Below are positions 37,490-46,334 of a DNA stretch of 64,000 bases, piece by piece. A program made the translations under genes and the position numbers. The stretch is taken from contig JBIQJI010000009.1 in the NCBI GenBank assembly GCA_044507605.1, positions 66,516-130,515 of the forward strand, in the 5' to 3' direction. The DNA comes from Thermopolyspora sp044507605. Its GTDB lineage: Bacteria > Actinomycetota > Actinomycetes > Streptosporangiales > Streptosporangiaceae. The notes beneath the pieces were generated by a model. The model was not told the origin of the DNA, searched no databases, and was given only the letters and a program-made list of their open reading frames with translations. Within the stretch, counting starts at the first letter, position 1. Each line of letters starts with the position of its first letter.

Positions 37490-38002
37490 ATGGCTATCCC
37501 CGATCATCGGCTCACCGAGGGGGAGCGGGTCGTCCACTCGTTCCACCCCCACTGGAAACGGCTCATCCTGCCGTTCCTCGCTCTCATCATCGTCATCGTG
37601 GCAGGGGCCGCGGCGTTCATCCTCCTGCCGGGCGGCGAGAGCTACACGCCGTACGCCCGTGTCGCGATCGGCGTGGTCGTGTTCGTGGCCCTGATGCTGT
37701 GGTCAGTCATCCCGTGGCTGCGCTGGAAGACCACCTCCTACACGCTCACCACCCATCGCTTCAACATCAGCAGCGGCGTCCTGAGCAAGTCCGAAGACGA
37801 CATTCCGTTGAGCAAGGTCAACAGCGTGAGCTCGGACCAGACGCTGGTCGAGCGCATACTCGGATGCGGTACCTTGACGGTCGAGTCCGCGTCTGACAAG
37901 GGGGAGATCAACTTGAGGGACATTCCCCGCATTCAGACGGTCCGGGCGGAGCTGTTCCGCCTGGTCGAGGACGCAGCAGATGGGGAAATCGACGGGAAGT
38001 GA
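37490..38002 (+). CDS. PH-domain (YdbS-like) membrane protein
   Basis: 170 residues. Two membrane helices (about 24-46 and 55-78) are followed by a bacterial PH domain: WKTTSYTLTTHRFNISSGVLSKSEDDIPLSKVNSVSSDQTLVERILGCGTLTV, here described by its positions 80-135. The function of these proteins is not settled; they are thought to act at the membrane. The stop overlaps the cyclase GTG start (GTGA), which suggests joint translation and perhaps a role near the cyclase. A CACGAT hexamer 6 nt before ATG may be a leaderless promoter. Confidence 0.85.
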   Translation: MAIPDHRLTEGERVVHSFHPHWKRLILPFLALIIVIVAGAAAFILLPGGESYTPYARVAIGVVVFVALMLWSVIPWLRWKTTSYTLTTHRFNISSGVLSKSEDDIPLSKVNSVSSDQTLVERILGCGTLTVESASDKGEINLRDIPRIQTVRAELFRLVEDAADGEIDGK

Positions 38003-39018
38003 GCCGGCGTCCGACGGCGGAGGACATTGAGCGGACCTTCCGCGGCGCCCCCGCCCGCTACACCCGGGAGCAGGCGGCCCGCGCGGCGGGCGTGTCCCCC
38101 GAGCTGGCGGGGCGCATCTGGCGCGCCCTCGGCTTCGCCACGCTTTCCGACGACACGGCGGCGTTGACGGACACCGACGTGGCGACGCTGCGGCGCGTCA
38201 AGATCGTGCTCGACAGTGACCCGCGCATCGACGAGCAGACCGTGGTGCGCCTGGCGCGGGCCCTCGGGCAGACCACGGCCCGGCTGGCCCAGTGGCAGAC
38301 CGAGATCATGATCGGCGCCCTGCTCGACCCGAAGGTGCAGCACGCCGACGAGGAGATGGCGCACGTCTTCGAGGCGTCGGCGCTGCTGCAGCCCGAGTTC
38401 GAGCAGATGCTCGTCCACGTCTACCGCACCCAGGTCGCGGCGACGGCCGGGCGGCTGCTCACGATGGCCGAGCTGACCGAGGAGGTCCTGCCGAGCCGCC
38501 TCACCCTCGCCGTGGGGTTCGCCGACCTGGTGTCCTTCACCCGGTTCTCCCGTGAGCTCGACGAGATGGCGCTGGTCGAGCTGGTCGAGGGGTTCGAGAG
38601 CCGGGCCGCCGACATCGTCGCCTCGCGGGGCGGGCGCGTGGTCAAGACCCTCGGCGACGAGGTGCTGTTCACCGCGGCCGATCCGCGGGCCGCCGCGCAG
38701 ATCGCGCTCGACCTGGTCGAGGCGATCCGGGCCGACAAGGACGGGCCCGACGTGCGGGCCGGCCTGGCGCACGGGCCGGTGCTGCCGACCATGGGCGACG
38801 TGTTCGGCCCGACGGTCAACCTGGCGGCGCGCCTGACGACCATCGCGCGGCCGGGGACGATCATCGTAGACTCCGCCATGGCCGAGATGCTCGCCGGTGC
38901 GACCGGCATCGAGGTGGGGAGGATCCGCCGTAGGCCCGCCAGAGGGCTCGGGGTGGTGCAGCCGTACGTGCTGCGCCGGGCCGGTCCGGCGGCCGGCACC
39001 GACGACCAGGCGCGGTGA
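37999..39018 (+). CDS. cya: Class III adenylate cyclase with N-terminal regulatory domain
   Basis: 339 residues from GTG, in a 4-bp overlap with the PH-domain gene. The C-terminal catalytic domain (about 168-330) carries the metal-binding Asp residues in GFADLVSFTRFSREL and TLGDEVLF, and the transition-state region FGPTVNLAARLT. The N-terminal ~150 residues are helical (a MerR-like ARAAGVSPELAGRIWRALG, then LDSDPRIDEQTVVRLARALG) and resemble the autoinhibitory module of Rv1264-type cyclases. The birA-PH-cyclase order matches the position of cya in Streptomyces. It should produce cAMP for a Crp-type regulator encoded elsewhere; pH sensing by the N-terminal part is possible but not shown. Confidence 0.88.
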   Translation: MSRRPTAEDIERTFRGAPARYTREQAARAAGVSPELAGRIWRALGFATLSDDTAALTDTDVATLRRVKIVLDSDPRIDEQTVVRLARALGQTTARLAQWQTEIMIGALLDPKVQHADEEMAHVFEASALLQPEFEQMLVHVYRTQVAATAGRLLTMAELTEEVLPSRLTLAVGFADLVSFTRFSRELDEMALVELVEGFESRAADIVASRGGRVVKTLGDEVLFTAADPRAAAQIALDLVEAIRADKDGPDVRAGLAHGPVLPTMGDVFGPTVNLAARLTTIARPGTIIVDSAMAEMLAGATGIEVGRIRRRPARGLGVVQPYVLRRAGPAAGTDDQAR

Positions 39019-39078
39019 TCGAGGTGAGCGCCGCGCGAGACGAGCCGAGCGAAATGCCGAGCGAAATGAGGGTGTGCC

Positions 39079-40164
39079 ATGCCGTATGAGGTGCGAGGGG
39101 TCATCGCCCGGGCCAAGGGCGAGCCGGTGACGATCGAGCAGGTGCACGTGCCCGACCCGGGGCCGGGGGAGGCGGTGGTCGGCGTCCAGGCCTGCGGCGT
39201 GTGCCACACCGACCTGCACTACCGCGAGGGCGGCATCAACGACGACTTCCCGTTCCTGCTCGGCCACGAGGCCGCGGGCGTGGTCGAGGCGGTGGGCCCG
39301 GGCGTGACCGACGTCGCCCCGGGCGACTACGTCATCCTCAACTGGCGGGCCGTCTGCGGCCAGTGCCGGGCCTGCCTGCGCGGCCGGCCGTGGTACTGCT
39401 TCGCCACCCACAACGCCACGCAGAAGATGACGTTGGACGATGGCACCGAGCTCAGCCCCGCGCTCGGCATCGGCGCGTTCCTCGACAAGACCCTCGTCGC
39501 GGCCGGCCAGTGCACCAAGGTCGACCCTGCGGCGCGGCCCGCGGTGGCAGGGCTGCTGGGCTGCGGCGTGATGGCGGGGCTCGGCGCGGCCATCAACACC
39601 GGCGCGGTCACCCGAGGCGACTCGGTGGCGGTGATCGGCTGCGGCGGCGTGGGCAATGCGGCGATCCTCGGTTCCTCGCTCGCGGGCGCCTCCAAGATCA
39701 TCGCGGTCGACGTGGACGACACCAAGCTGAGCTGGACCTCCCAGTTCGGTGCCACGCACACGATCAACTCGCGCACGACCGATCCGGTCGAGGCCATCCG
39801 CGAGCTGACCGGCGGCAACGGCGCCGACGTGGTGATCGACGCGGTGGGCCGCCCGGAGACGTACAAGCAGGCGTTCTACGCCCGCGACCTGGCCGGCACA
39901 GTGGTGCTCGTCGGGGTGCCCACACCGGAAATGACCCTGGAGCTGCCGCTGCTCGACGTGTTCGGCCGCGGCGGCGCGCTGAAGTCGTCGTGGTACGGCG
40001 ACTGCCTGCCGTCCCGCGACTTCCCGATGCTCATCGACCTGTATCTGCAGGGCCGGTTGAACCTCGACGGGTTCGTCACAGAGACGATCGGCCTCGACGA
40101 TGTCGAGGAGGCTTTCGCGAAGATGGGGCGCGGCGAGGTGCTGCGTTCGGTGGTCGAGCTCTAG
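39079..40164 (+). CDS. mscR: S-(hydroxymethyl)mycothiol dehydrogenase
   Basis: 361 residues. A zinc-dependent medium-chain dehydrogenase that oxidises the adduct of formaldehyde and mycothiol, and can also reduce S-nitrosomycothiol. Catalytic zinc ligands are in CGVCHTDLH and GHEAAGVVE. The structural zinc site is CGQCRACLRGRPWYC, and the NAD fold has IGCGGVGNAA. The insertion ATHNATQKMTLDDG, typical of the mycothiol-dependent subgroup, separates it from general alcohol dehydrogenases. It implies that the host makes mycothiol, an actinobacterial thiol. Confidence 0.93.
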   Translation: MPYEVRGVIARAKGEPVTIEQVHVPDPGPGEAVVGVQACGVCHTDLHYREGGINDDFPFLLGHEAAGVVEAVGPGVTDVAPGDYVILNWRAVCGQCRACLRGRPWYCFATHNATQKMTLDDGTELSPALGIGAFLDKTLVAAGQCTKVDPAARPAVAGLLGCGVMAGLGAAINTGAVTRGDSVAVIGCGGVGNAAILGSSLAGASKIIAVDVDDTKLSWTSQFGATHTINSRTTDPVEAIRELTGGNGADVVIDAVGRPETYKQAFYARDLAGTVVLVGVPTPEMTLELPLLDVFGRGGALKSSWYGDCLPSRDFPMLIDLYLQGRLNLDGFVTETIGLDDVEEAFAKMGRGEVLRSVVEL

Positions 40165-40224
40165 GCGCGGAGGGCGTTGACGTGGCCTAACTCACATGGG
40201 CACGACCGGCCGGAGCAGGTTATC

Positions 40225-40243
40225 TTAGGTATGCCTAACCTTC
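40225..40243 (+). promoter_or_regulatory. Iron box (DmdR/IdeR-type operator)
   Basis: TTAGGTATGCCTAACCTTC matches the 19-bp iron-box consensus TTAGGTTAGGCTAACCTAA at about 15 positions, including both outer half-sites TTAGGT and CTAACCT. It lies about 76 bp upstream of bfd. Iron-loaded DmdR/IdeR binds such boxes; the effect on storage genes may be activation or repression depending on position. Confidence 0.75.
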
Positions 40244-40318
40244 GTTCGGCGCAAGTCCGGCGGCACGTGGCCTCCCATGGCCTCCGTGCCTGCCCGTGTG
40301 AGAGGCCCGTCTCCTGTC

Positions 40319-40498
40319 ATGTACGTCTGCATCTGCCTTGCGGTGACCGAGAGCGAGGTCCGTGATCGCATCGCCGAGGGGGCCTGTTCCGTTCGCCAGA
40401 TTCGCGACACTACGGGTGCGGGAAGTGACTGTGCGCTATGTGTGCGGAAGATCTGTGCGATGCTGAAGTCATCCGACGAGTTGGCGGCGACCGCGTAG
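40319..40498 (+). CDS. bfd: Bacterioferritin-associated ferredoxin
   Basis: 59 residues. A BFD-like [2Fe-2S] domain with four Cys: CIC at 4 and 6 and CALC near 38-41. In other bacteria Bfd reduces the iron core of bacterioferritin so that iron can be released. ATG 40319 is chosen because MYVCICLAVTE is the standard start. It lies directly before the bacterioferritin gene and after an iron box, which fits control by iron. Confidence 0.92.
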   Translation: MYVCICLAVTESEVRDRIAEGACSVRQIRDTTGAGSDCALCVRKICAMLKSSDELAATA

Positions 40499-40601
40499 CC
40501 CACCTGGCCCGAAGGGCCCGCAGGTCCGAAGCGGCCCGATGGCCGGCAGGCGAGGGCTGCGGCGGCATCACACGTGCGTCGCCCAGATCCAAGGACGTGG
40601 C

Positions 40602-41084
40602 ATGCGGGGCGACAGACAGATCTTGGACCTGCTCAACGAGCAGCTCACCTCGGAACTGACGGCGATCAACCAGTACTTCCTGCACTCCAAGATGCAGGAC
40701 AACTGGGGCTACGGCCGGCTGGCGAAGCACACCAGGGACGAGTCCTTCGAGGAGATGCGGCACGCCGAGTGGCTGACGCACCGCATCCTGTTCCTCGAAG
40801 GGCTGCCCAACTACCAGCGGCTCGGCACGCTGCACATCGGGCAGACCGTGCCCGAGCAGCTGCGGGCCGACCTCGACATCGAGCTGGCCGTCGTCGAGCG
40901 GCTGCGCTCCGGCATCGGGCTGATGCGCGACAAGGGCGACACCACCTCCGCCCGGCTGTTCGAGTCCATCCTCGACGACGAGGAGAAGCACATCGACTAC
41001 CTGGAGACCGAGCTCGGCCTGCTGGACGGGCTCGGCGAGAAGATCTATCTGCAGCGCTTCGCCGAGCCGCCTTCGAGCTCCTGA
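40602..41084 (+). CDS. bfr: Bacterioferritin
   Basis: 160 residues, the four-helix 24-mer iron-storage protein. With ATG 40602 the ferroxidase ligands fall at the classical positions Glu18, Glu51, His54, Glu94, Glu127 and His130, and the haem ligand is Met52. An AAGGA site 7 nt upstream supports the start. It follows bfd by about 100 bp and probably shares the iron-box promoter. The last residues (EPPSSS) are a short family-variable tail. Confidence 0.97.
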   Translation: MRGDRQILDLLNEQLTSELTAINQYFLHSKMQDNWGYGRLAKHTRDESFEEMRHAEWLTHRILFLEGLPNYQRLGTLHIGQTVPEQLRADLDIELAVVERLRSGIGLMRDKGDTTSARLFESILDDEEKHIDYLETELGLLDGLGEKIYLQRFAEPPSSS

Positions 41085-41227
41085 TCGCCAGGCGCATAGA
41101 TCGCTCACAATGGCTCGATCAATGCGTGATATATGGCCTTGATTTAGGATGGTTTGGGCAGGTCAATTGATAGGTCAATGACGAGTCAAACCGCGCGCTG
41201 GTGCCGGGAAATACTCGCTTAAGGTCC

Positions 41228-41233
41228 TACGAT
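41228..41233 (+). promoter_or_regulatory. -10 hexamer of the response-regulator gene (leaderless)
   Basis: TACGAT followed by 6 nt and the ATG at 41240, without a ribosome site. It decides for this start over the in-frame GTG at 41201. Confidence 0.5.
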
Positions 41234-41239
41234 CGCTTT

Positions 41240-41908
41240 ATGACCTGCGTACTTCTCGCCGAGGACGACACCTCGATCTCTGAACCGTTGGCGCGCGCGC
41301 TGCGCCGAGAGGGTTATCAGGTGGAGGTGAGCCCCGACGGCCCACAGGCCCTCGAACGGGCGCTGTCGGGAGGCGTCGATCTCATAGTTCTCGACCTTGG
41401 CCTGCCGGAAATGGACGGCCTCGAGGTGGCCCGCCGCATCCGGGCGGAGGGCCACGGCACGCCCGTGCTGATCCTCACCGCCAGGGTCGACGAGGTGGAC
41501 ACCGTGGTGGGCCTCGACGCCGGGGCCGACGACTATGTGACCAAGCCGTTCCGCCTGGCCGAACTGCTCGCCCGGGTGCGTGCCCTGCTGCGGCGCGGCA
41601 CCTCCGAGACACCGGTGGTCCAGGGGGTGCGCATCGACGCCGACTCCCGGCGCGCCTGGATGGGCGACAAGGAGCTGCACCTGACGACCAAGGAATTCGA
41701 CCTGCTGCGGGTGCTCGTACGCGACGCCGGCAAGGTCGTGACCCGTGAACAGATCATGCGGGAGGTCTGGGACACCAACTGGTGGGGATCCACCAAGACC
41801 CTCGACATGCACATCTCCTGGCTGCGCCGCAAGCTCGGCGACGACGCGGCCAAGCCGAGGTACATCACGACCGTGCGGGGGGTCGGCTTCCGGTTCGAGC
41901 GTGAATAG
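41240..41908 (+). CDS. OmpR/PhoB-family response regulator
   Basis: 222 residues. The receiver domain (2-115) has the acidic pocket Glu8-Asp9-Asp10, phosphorylation site Asp52 (IVLDLGLPEMDG), Thr in LTA and Lys in TKPF. The C-terminal winged helix (130-222) has LTTKEFDLLRVLV and the recognition region STKTLDMHISWLRRKLG, with the wing YITTVRGVGFRF. It is paired with the histidine kinase gene that starts 43 bp downstream. The signal and targets are unknown. Confidence 0.95.
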   Translation: MTCVLLAEDDTSISEPLARALRREGYQVEVSPDGPQALERALSGGVDLIVLDLGLPEMDGLEVARRIRAEGHGTPVLILTARVDEVDTVVGLDAGADDYVTKPFRLAELLARVRALLRRGTSETPVVQGVRIDADSRRAWMGDKELHLTTKEFDLLRVLVRDAGKVVTREQIMREVWDTNWWGSTKTLDMHISWLRRKLGDDAAKPRYITTVRGVGFRFERE

Positions 41909-41951
41909 GCGGCAGTGAACTGAACATCCACCGTGGCCGGGCTGCGCGACG

Positions 41952-43232
41952 ATGAGATCTGTCCGTCGCCGGCTGCTGTCGTCGACCCTGGGCGTCGCCG
42001 TGATCGCCGTCGTGCTGCTCGGCGTGCCGCTGGGGGTGGTCGTCAGCCGGCTGATCTGGGACGAGGCGGTACAGGAGCTGCACACCGAGGCGGTGCGGCT
42101 GCTGAGTTCAGTGGAGTATGCCCGCATCGAGGACGAACCGATCACGCCCGCCCATCTCAAGAGCGACTACCCGAACCGCTACATCCAGATCTTCATCACC
42201 GGCCAGCCCACCATCATCGCGGGCCGCGCGCTGCCGGAGGACCGTGAGATCACCGAGGAGGTGCAGTCCGAAAGCGGCATCTATGTGCGCATGTCGCGCG
42301 ACGCGGACCTGGTGAGGGAGCAGGTGAGGGCCCGGCTGCTGCTCATCTGCGGGCTGGCGGCGTCCGCGCTCGCCGTCGCCGTGGCGCTCGCGATCGTGCA
42401 ATCACGCCGTCTCGCGCTGCCGCTACAGGACCTCGCCATGATCGCCGAACGGCTCGGCTCGGGCGACGCACGGCCGAGCAGGCACCGCTACGGCATCCAG
42501 GAGCTCGACCGGGTCGCCGAGGTGCTCGACCGCAGCGCCACCCGCATCTCCGACCTGCTCGGCAGAGAACGCGAGTTCGCGACCGACGCCTCACACCAGC
42601 TGCGCACCCCGCTCACCGGGCTCAGCATGCGACTGGAGGAGATCGTCGCGGCGGCCGACGAGCCGGCCGTGGTGCGCGAGGAGGGCGAGGCCGCGATCGT
42701 CCAGGTCGAGCGTCTCACCGCCGTGATCGACGAGCTGCTCGCGGCGGCCAGGCGGCAGCGGCACGCCCAGGCGTCCCCCATCGACGTCGACGCCGTGCTC
42801 GACCAGCAGCTCACCGAGTGGGAGCCGTCGTTCCGCCATGCCGGCCGGGGGCTGATGCTGGCGGGGGAGCGGAACATCCGCGCACTCGCCACGGCCGGTG
42901 GGCTCAGTCAGATCCTGTCGACCCTGCTGGAGAACTCCCTGGAGCACGGCGGCGGCACCACGACCGTCACGGCCAGCAGCGTCGAACGCTCCATCGTCAT
43001 CGAGGTGGCCGACGACGGCCCCGGCATCCCCGAAGAGCTGGTGCCCCGCATCTTCGAACGCAACGTGAGCGGCGCGGGCGGCACCGGCCTCGGCCTGACC
43101 CTGGCCCGCGCCCTGGCCGCCGCCGACGGCGGCAGGCTCGAGCTGGTGCGGCGCAGCCCCGCCGCCTTCGCCGTCTTCCTGCGCCCGGTCGACGACAACG
43201 TGCGTCACCGCGTGGTGAGCGGCCCCGCCTGA
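41952..43232 (+). CDS. Sensor histidine kinase
   Basis: 426 residues. Two membrane helices (about 10-33 and 126-148) enclose a small extracytoplasmic sensor region of about 90 residues. A HAMP-like linker follows (SRRLALPLQDLAMIAERLGSG), then the dimerisation box ATDASHQLRTPLTG with the phospho-His near 215, and the ATPase domain with LLENSLEHG (N box), EVADDGPGIPEE (G1) and GTGLGLTLARA (G2). Cognate of the upstream response regulator. Its last 28 bases overlap the end of the convergent gtrA-type gene. Confidence 0.94.
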   Translation: MRSVRRRLLSSTLGVAVIAVVLLGVPLGVVVSRLIWDEAVQELHTEAVRLLSSVEYARIEDEPITPAHLKSDYPNRYIQIFITGQPTIIAGRALPEDREITEEVQSESGIYVRMSRDADLVREQVRARLLLICGLAASALAVAVALAIVQSRRLALPLQDLAMIAERLGSGDARPSRHRYGIQELDRVAEVLDRSATRISDLLGREREFATDASHQLRTPLTGLSMRLEEIVAAADEPAVVREEGEAAIVQVERLTAVIDELLAAARRQRHAQASPIDVDAVLDQQLTEWEPSFRHAGRGLMLAGERNIRALATAGGLSQILSTLLENSLEHGGGTTTVTASSVERSIVIEVADDGPGIPEELVPRIFERNVSGAGGTGLGLTLARALAAADGGRLELVRRSPAAFAVFLRPVDDNVRHRVVSGPA

Positions 43233-43744
43233 GCCTCCGGCCCCGCCTGGGCGCCCGCCTTGGCCTCCGGCCCGGCCTCGGGCAGGCCCGTGTGCGGATC
43301 GACGGGCGGCAGGTCCGGCGGCAGGAACACCCACTTCTTGTACGACCAGAACCGGAACAGGGTGCCGAGCCCGTTGCCGAGGATGTTCGCGATGTTGTAG
43401 GCCACGGGCCCGTGCAGCTTGAGGGTGTACTCCACGAACCCGATGATCAGGAGCGCGATCAGCAGCCCGATGCCGTTGAGCACGAAGAACAGGAAGTACT
43501 CCCGGGCCAGGCCGCTCTGCTCGCGGTGCCGCCAGGTCCAGTACCTGTTGGCCACGTAGGCGAACGTTGCGGCGATGACCGTGGCGAACACCTTGGACGT
43601 CAGGGCGCCCTGATCGAGGCCGTACCGCACCAGGTTGGTGCAGCCGAGGTCGATCACGAACGCCAGGGCGCCAACGGTGCCGAACTTGGCGAGCTCCCGC
43701 AGGAGCGCCTCGAACCGCTCGTACGCCCGTCGGAGTAGCTGCAC
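43205..43744 (-). CDS. GtrA-family membrane protein
   Basis: 179 residues with four membrane helices (about 20-42, 51-68, 84-105, 115-134) and the GtrA signature ELAKFGTVGALAFVIDLG, plus the Arg/Trp segment YVANRYWTWRHRE and LFRFWSYKKWVF. Family members flip polyprenyl-linked sugars for surface glycan modification. GTG start with AAAGGA upstream. The C-terminal tail is Ala/Gly/Pro-rich and overlaps the histidine kinase gene end, so the two genes are tail to tail. Confidence 0.88.
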   Translation of the reverse strand: MQLLRRAYERFEALLRELAKFGTVGALAFVIDLGCTNLVRYGLDQGALTSKVFATVIAATFAYVANRYWTWRHREQSGLAREYFLFFVLNGIGLLIALLIIGFVEYTLKLHGPVAYNIANILGNGLGTLFRFWSYKKWVFLPPDLPPVDPHTGLPEAGPEAKAGAQAGPEAQAGPLTTR

Positions 43745-43886
43745 GGTCTACACGGTCCTTTCCTGCGGCGCGGATCGGTGACGGATCGGTGGGAGCCTCG
43801 CACCAGGCTACCGGCGACGGGGGGTGGTCCACCGGGGTGTGAGGCGCGCCAAACGACTCGGTAAAAGCCTGGTCAAGGTCGAAAAA

Positions 43887-43906
43887 TGATATTGCGCCCA
43901 ATATCA
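43887..43906. promoter_or_regulatory. Perfect inverted repeat TGATATTG-N4-CAATATCA
   Basis: 8-bp arms with a CGCC spacer, 20 bp in all, and much richer in AT than its surroundings. It lies between the divergent gtrA-type gene and purK, about 140 bp and 260 bp from their starts. It has the look of an operator for a dimeric repressor. The regulator is unknown. Confidence 0.55.
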
Positions 43907-44153
43907 CACTTGCCAGATGTGGCCGTGGCGTGGGGTTTCGGGGCGCCCGCTGATAGATCAGGTACGCAGAGGTACAAGGTGAAATATACCCGGAACATTC
44001 GGTCGGCCACTCGTGTATCGGCCCATCATCGTGAACGATTCACGGCACCGGACCCGGCACCGCCCGCCGGCCCTCGTCCGCCTGCCGTCCACCGGCCCGC
44101 CCCGCGCCGTCCACAGGACCCGGGTACCGGCCGATCTCGGCTCGCGGGGCGGG

Positions 44154-44159
44154 TACCCT
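44154..44159 (+). promoter_or_regulatory. -10 hexamer of purK (leaderless)
   Basis: TACCCT with 8 nt to the GTG start at 44168, and no ribosome site. Confidence 0.4.
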
Positions 44160-44167
44160 CGAATCTC

Positions 44168-45319
44168 GTGACAAGCCCCTTCACCAGCGCCCCGGTCGTC
44201 GCGATGGTCGGAGCCGGGCAGCTCGCCCGCATGACCCAGCAGGCCGCCATCGGGCTCGGCGTCGATCTGCGGGTCCTCGCCGCCGCGCGCGACGAGAGCG
44301 CGGCCCGCGTCGTGCCCGGCGTCCAGGTCGGCGACTACCGCGACCTGACCGACCTGCGCGCCTTCGCGGCCGGCTGCGACGCGCTCACCTTCGACCACGA
44401 GCACGTCCCGACCGAGCACATCCGCGCCCTCGCCGCCGAAGGCGTCACCGTGCGGCCGGGTGCCGACGCCCTGCTCCACGCCCAGGACAAGGCGGCGATG
44501 CGCCGGCGGCTCACCGCCATGGGCGCGCCCTGCCCGGCCTGGGCCCGCGTCCACTCCGTCGCCGACGTCGAGGCGTTCGCCGAAGAGCACGGCCGCCCGA
44601 TCGTGCTCAAGGCCGTGCGGGGCGGCTACGACGGCCGCGGCGTGTGGGTCTGCGCGTCACCCGCCGAAGCCGAGCCCCTCCTCGCCACCGGCACCCCGCT
44701 GCTGGCCGAAGAGTTCGTGCCGTTCGAGCGCGAGCTCGCCGTGCTCGTCGCCCGCTCGCCCCACGGCCAAGGAGTCAGCTACCCCGTCGTGGAGACCGTG
44801 CAGCAGGACGGCATCTGCGTGGAGGTGCTCGCCCCCGCGCCCGGCATCGACCCCGAAGACGCCGCCGCGGCTCAGGGCGTCGCCCTGCGCATCGCGGCCG
44901 AACTCGGCGTCACCGGCCTGCTCGCGGTCGAGATGTTCCAGCTGAAGACCGGCGCCGTGGTCGTCAACGAGCTCGCCATGCGCCCCCATAACAGCGGCCA
45001 CTGGACCATCGAAGGCGCCGTCACCTCCCAGTTCGAGCAGCATCTGCGGGCCGTGCTCGACCTGCCGCTCGGCGCGCCCGCCATGGCCGCGCCGGTCGCC
45101 GTGATGGCCAACGTCCTCGGCGGCGACGACCCCGGCGTGTTCGGCCGGTACGAACACGTGATGGCCCACGACCCCGGCGTCAAGGTCCACTTCTACGGCA
45201 AACAGGTGCGCCCCGGCCGAAAAATCGGCCACGTCACCCTCACCGGCACCGACCTCGACGACCTGCGCGCCCGCGCCCGCCACGCCGCCGTCCACCTCTC
45301 GACCGGAGAGTACGTCTAG
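44168..45319 (+). CDS. purK: N5-carboxyaminoimidazole ribonucleotide synthase
   Basis: 383 residues. An ATP-grasp enzyme that carboxylates AIR to N5-CAIR in purine synthesis. The N terminus MVGAGQLARMTQQAAIGLG is the PurK signature; ATP-binding segments are KAVRGGYDGRGVWV and EEFVPFERELAVLVARS; metal-binding NELAMRPHNSGHWT is close to the end of the ATP-grasp domain. The GTG start is chosen because the protein begins directly before the Rossmann strand and a -10 hexamer precedes it. purE follows after about 195 bp. Confidence 0.95.
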   Translation: MTSPFTSAPVVAMVGAGQLARMTQQAAIGLGVDLRVLAAARDESAARVVPGVQVGDYRDLTDLRAFAAGCDALTFDHEHVPTEHIRALAAEGVTVRPGADALLHAQDKAAMRRRLTAMGAPCPAWARVHSVADVEAFAEEHGRPIVLKAVRGGYDGRGVWVCASPAEAEPLLATGTPLLAEEFVPFERELAVLVARSPHGQGVSYPVVETVQQDGICVEVLAPAPGIDPEDAAAAQGVALRIAAELGVTGLLAVEMFQLKTGAVVVNELAMRPHNSGHWTIEGAVTSQFEQHLRAVLDLPLGAPAMAAPVAVMANVLGGDDPGVFGRYEHVMAHDPGVKVHFYGKQVRPGRKIGHVTLTGTDLDDLRARARHAAVHLSTGEYV

Positions 45320-45513
45320 ATGGCCCCCCGGGCGGCCGCCTCCTCGCGACCGGTCACCTTCCCGCCGACAGCCGGGCCCCTCACCCGGCGGCCGAGAAAC
45401 CCCGGCCCCCGCCGGCGCACCCTCCCGCGCCACCCGGGGCGACCCTCGCGGCCGGGACGGTAGACGAGACAACCGATGATGACGCAGTCGTCCCGACACT
45501 CCAAGGAGATCCG

Positions 45514-46020
45514 ATGAGCGGCAGCCCGAGCGTTGGCATCGTCATGGGCAGCGACTCCGACTGGCCCGTCATGAAGGCCGCCGCCGAGGCCCTCGCGGAA
45601 TTCGACGTGCCGTTCGAGGCCGACGTCGTCTCGGCGCACCGCATGCCCCAAGAAATGATCACCTACGGCGAGCAGGCCGCCACCCGCGGCCTCAAAGCCA
45701 TCATCGCCGGCGCCGGCGGCGCCGCCCACCTGCCGGGCATGCTCGCCGCCGTGACCCCGCTGCCCGTCATCGGCGTGCCGGTGCCCCTCAAATACCTCGA
45801 CGGCATGGACTCCCTGCTGTCCATCGTCCAAATGCCCGCCGGAGTCCCCGTGGCCACCGTCGCCATCGGCGGCGCCCGCAACGCCGGCCTGCTCGCCGTA
45901 CGCATCCTGGCGGCCACCGACGAGCACCTACGCGACAAAATGACGAAGTTCCAGGCCGACCTACGCGACCAGGCCCACGCCAAAGGCGCCCGCCTCCGCT
46001 CCGAGGCCACCACCCTGTAG
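45514..46020 (+). CDS. purE: N5-carboxyaminoimidazole ribonucleotide mutase
   Basis: 168 residues. It converts N5-CAIR to CAIR, the step after PurK. The phosphate/AIR loop is MGSDSDWPVM; further motifs are VVSAHRMPQEM with the catalytic His, and IAGAGGAAHLPGMLAA. Length and sequence fit class I PurE. A GGAG site precedes the ATG. Pairing with purK confirms the two-step route. Confidence 0.97.
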   Translation: MSGSPSVGIVMGSDSDWPVMKAAAEALAEFDVPFEADVVSAHRMPQEMITYGEQAATRGLKAIIAGAGGAAHLPGMLAAVTPLPVIGVPVPLKYLDGMDSLLSIVQMPAGVPVATVAIGGARNAGLLAVRILAATDEHLRDKMTKFQADLRDQAHAKGARLRSEATTL

Positions 46021-46186
46021 CAACCCATCGGCCCCAACGCGAACACCCAACCTGCGGGGTCGCCGCAGCGTGCATGGCCCCGAACCTGGCACGTCACCCG
46101 TCCAGGACATCAAGGCGGCCGCCCGAACGGGCCGCCATCCACAGGTGCGCCTGACCTGCGGGTTCCCACCGCGGGCATGGCCGTGA

Positions 46187-46334
46187 GTCGGGCAGGTCAT
46201 GTGTCCCGGGGGGTCAGGGTGGGTGTCGAAGGGGTCGGCGTTCGCGGGTGGAGTTGGCCTGGGAGGGCGCGGCGGTGGGTGTGGTCGCGGGTCGGGCAGG
46301 TCATGTGTCCCGGGGTGTCAGGGTGGGTGTCGAA
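46187..46334. repeat. 44-bp direct repeat, two copies, 104-bp period
   Basis: 46187-46230 and 46291-46334 are identical except for one base. Landmarks: GTCGGGCAGGTCATGTGTCC at the start and GTCAGGGTGGGTGTCGAA at the end. The near-identity in non-coding DNA points to recent duplication or to selection. It lies between the two convergent gene ends. Confidence 0.9.

Larger units (their letters stand above)
43745..44167. other. Divergent gap between the gtrA-type gene and purK
   Basis: 423 bp without a gene. It holds the inverted repeat at 43887-43906, an AT-richer stretch up to about 44010, and the purK -10 hexamer at 44154-44159. Confidence 0.6.
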
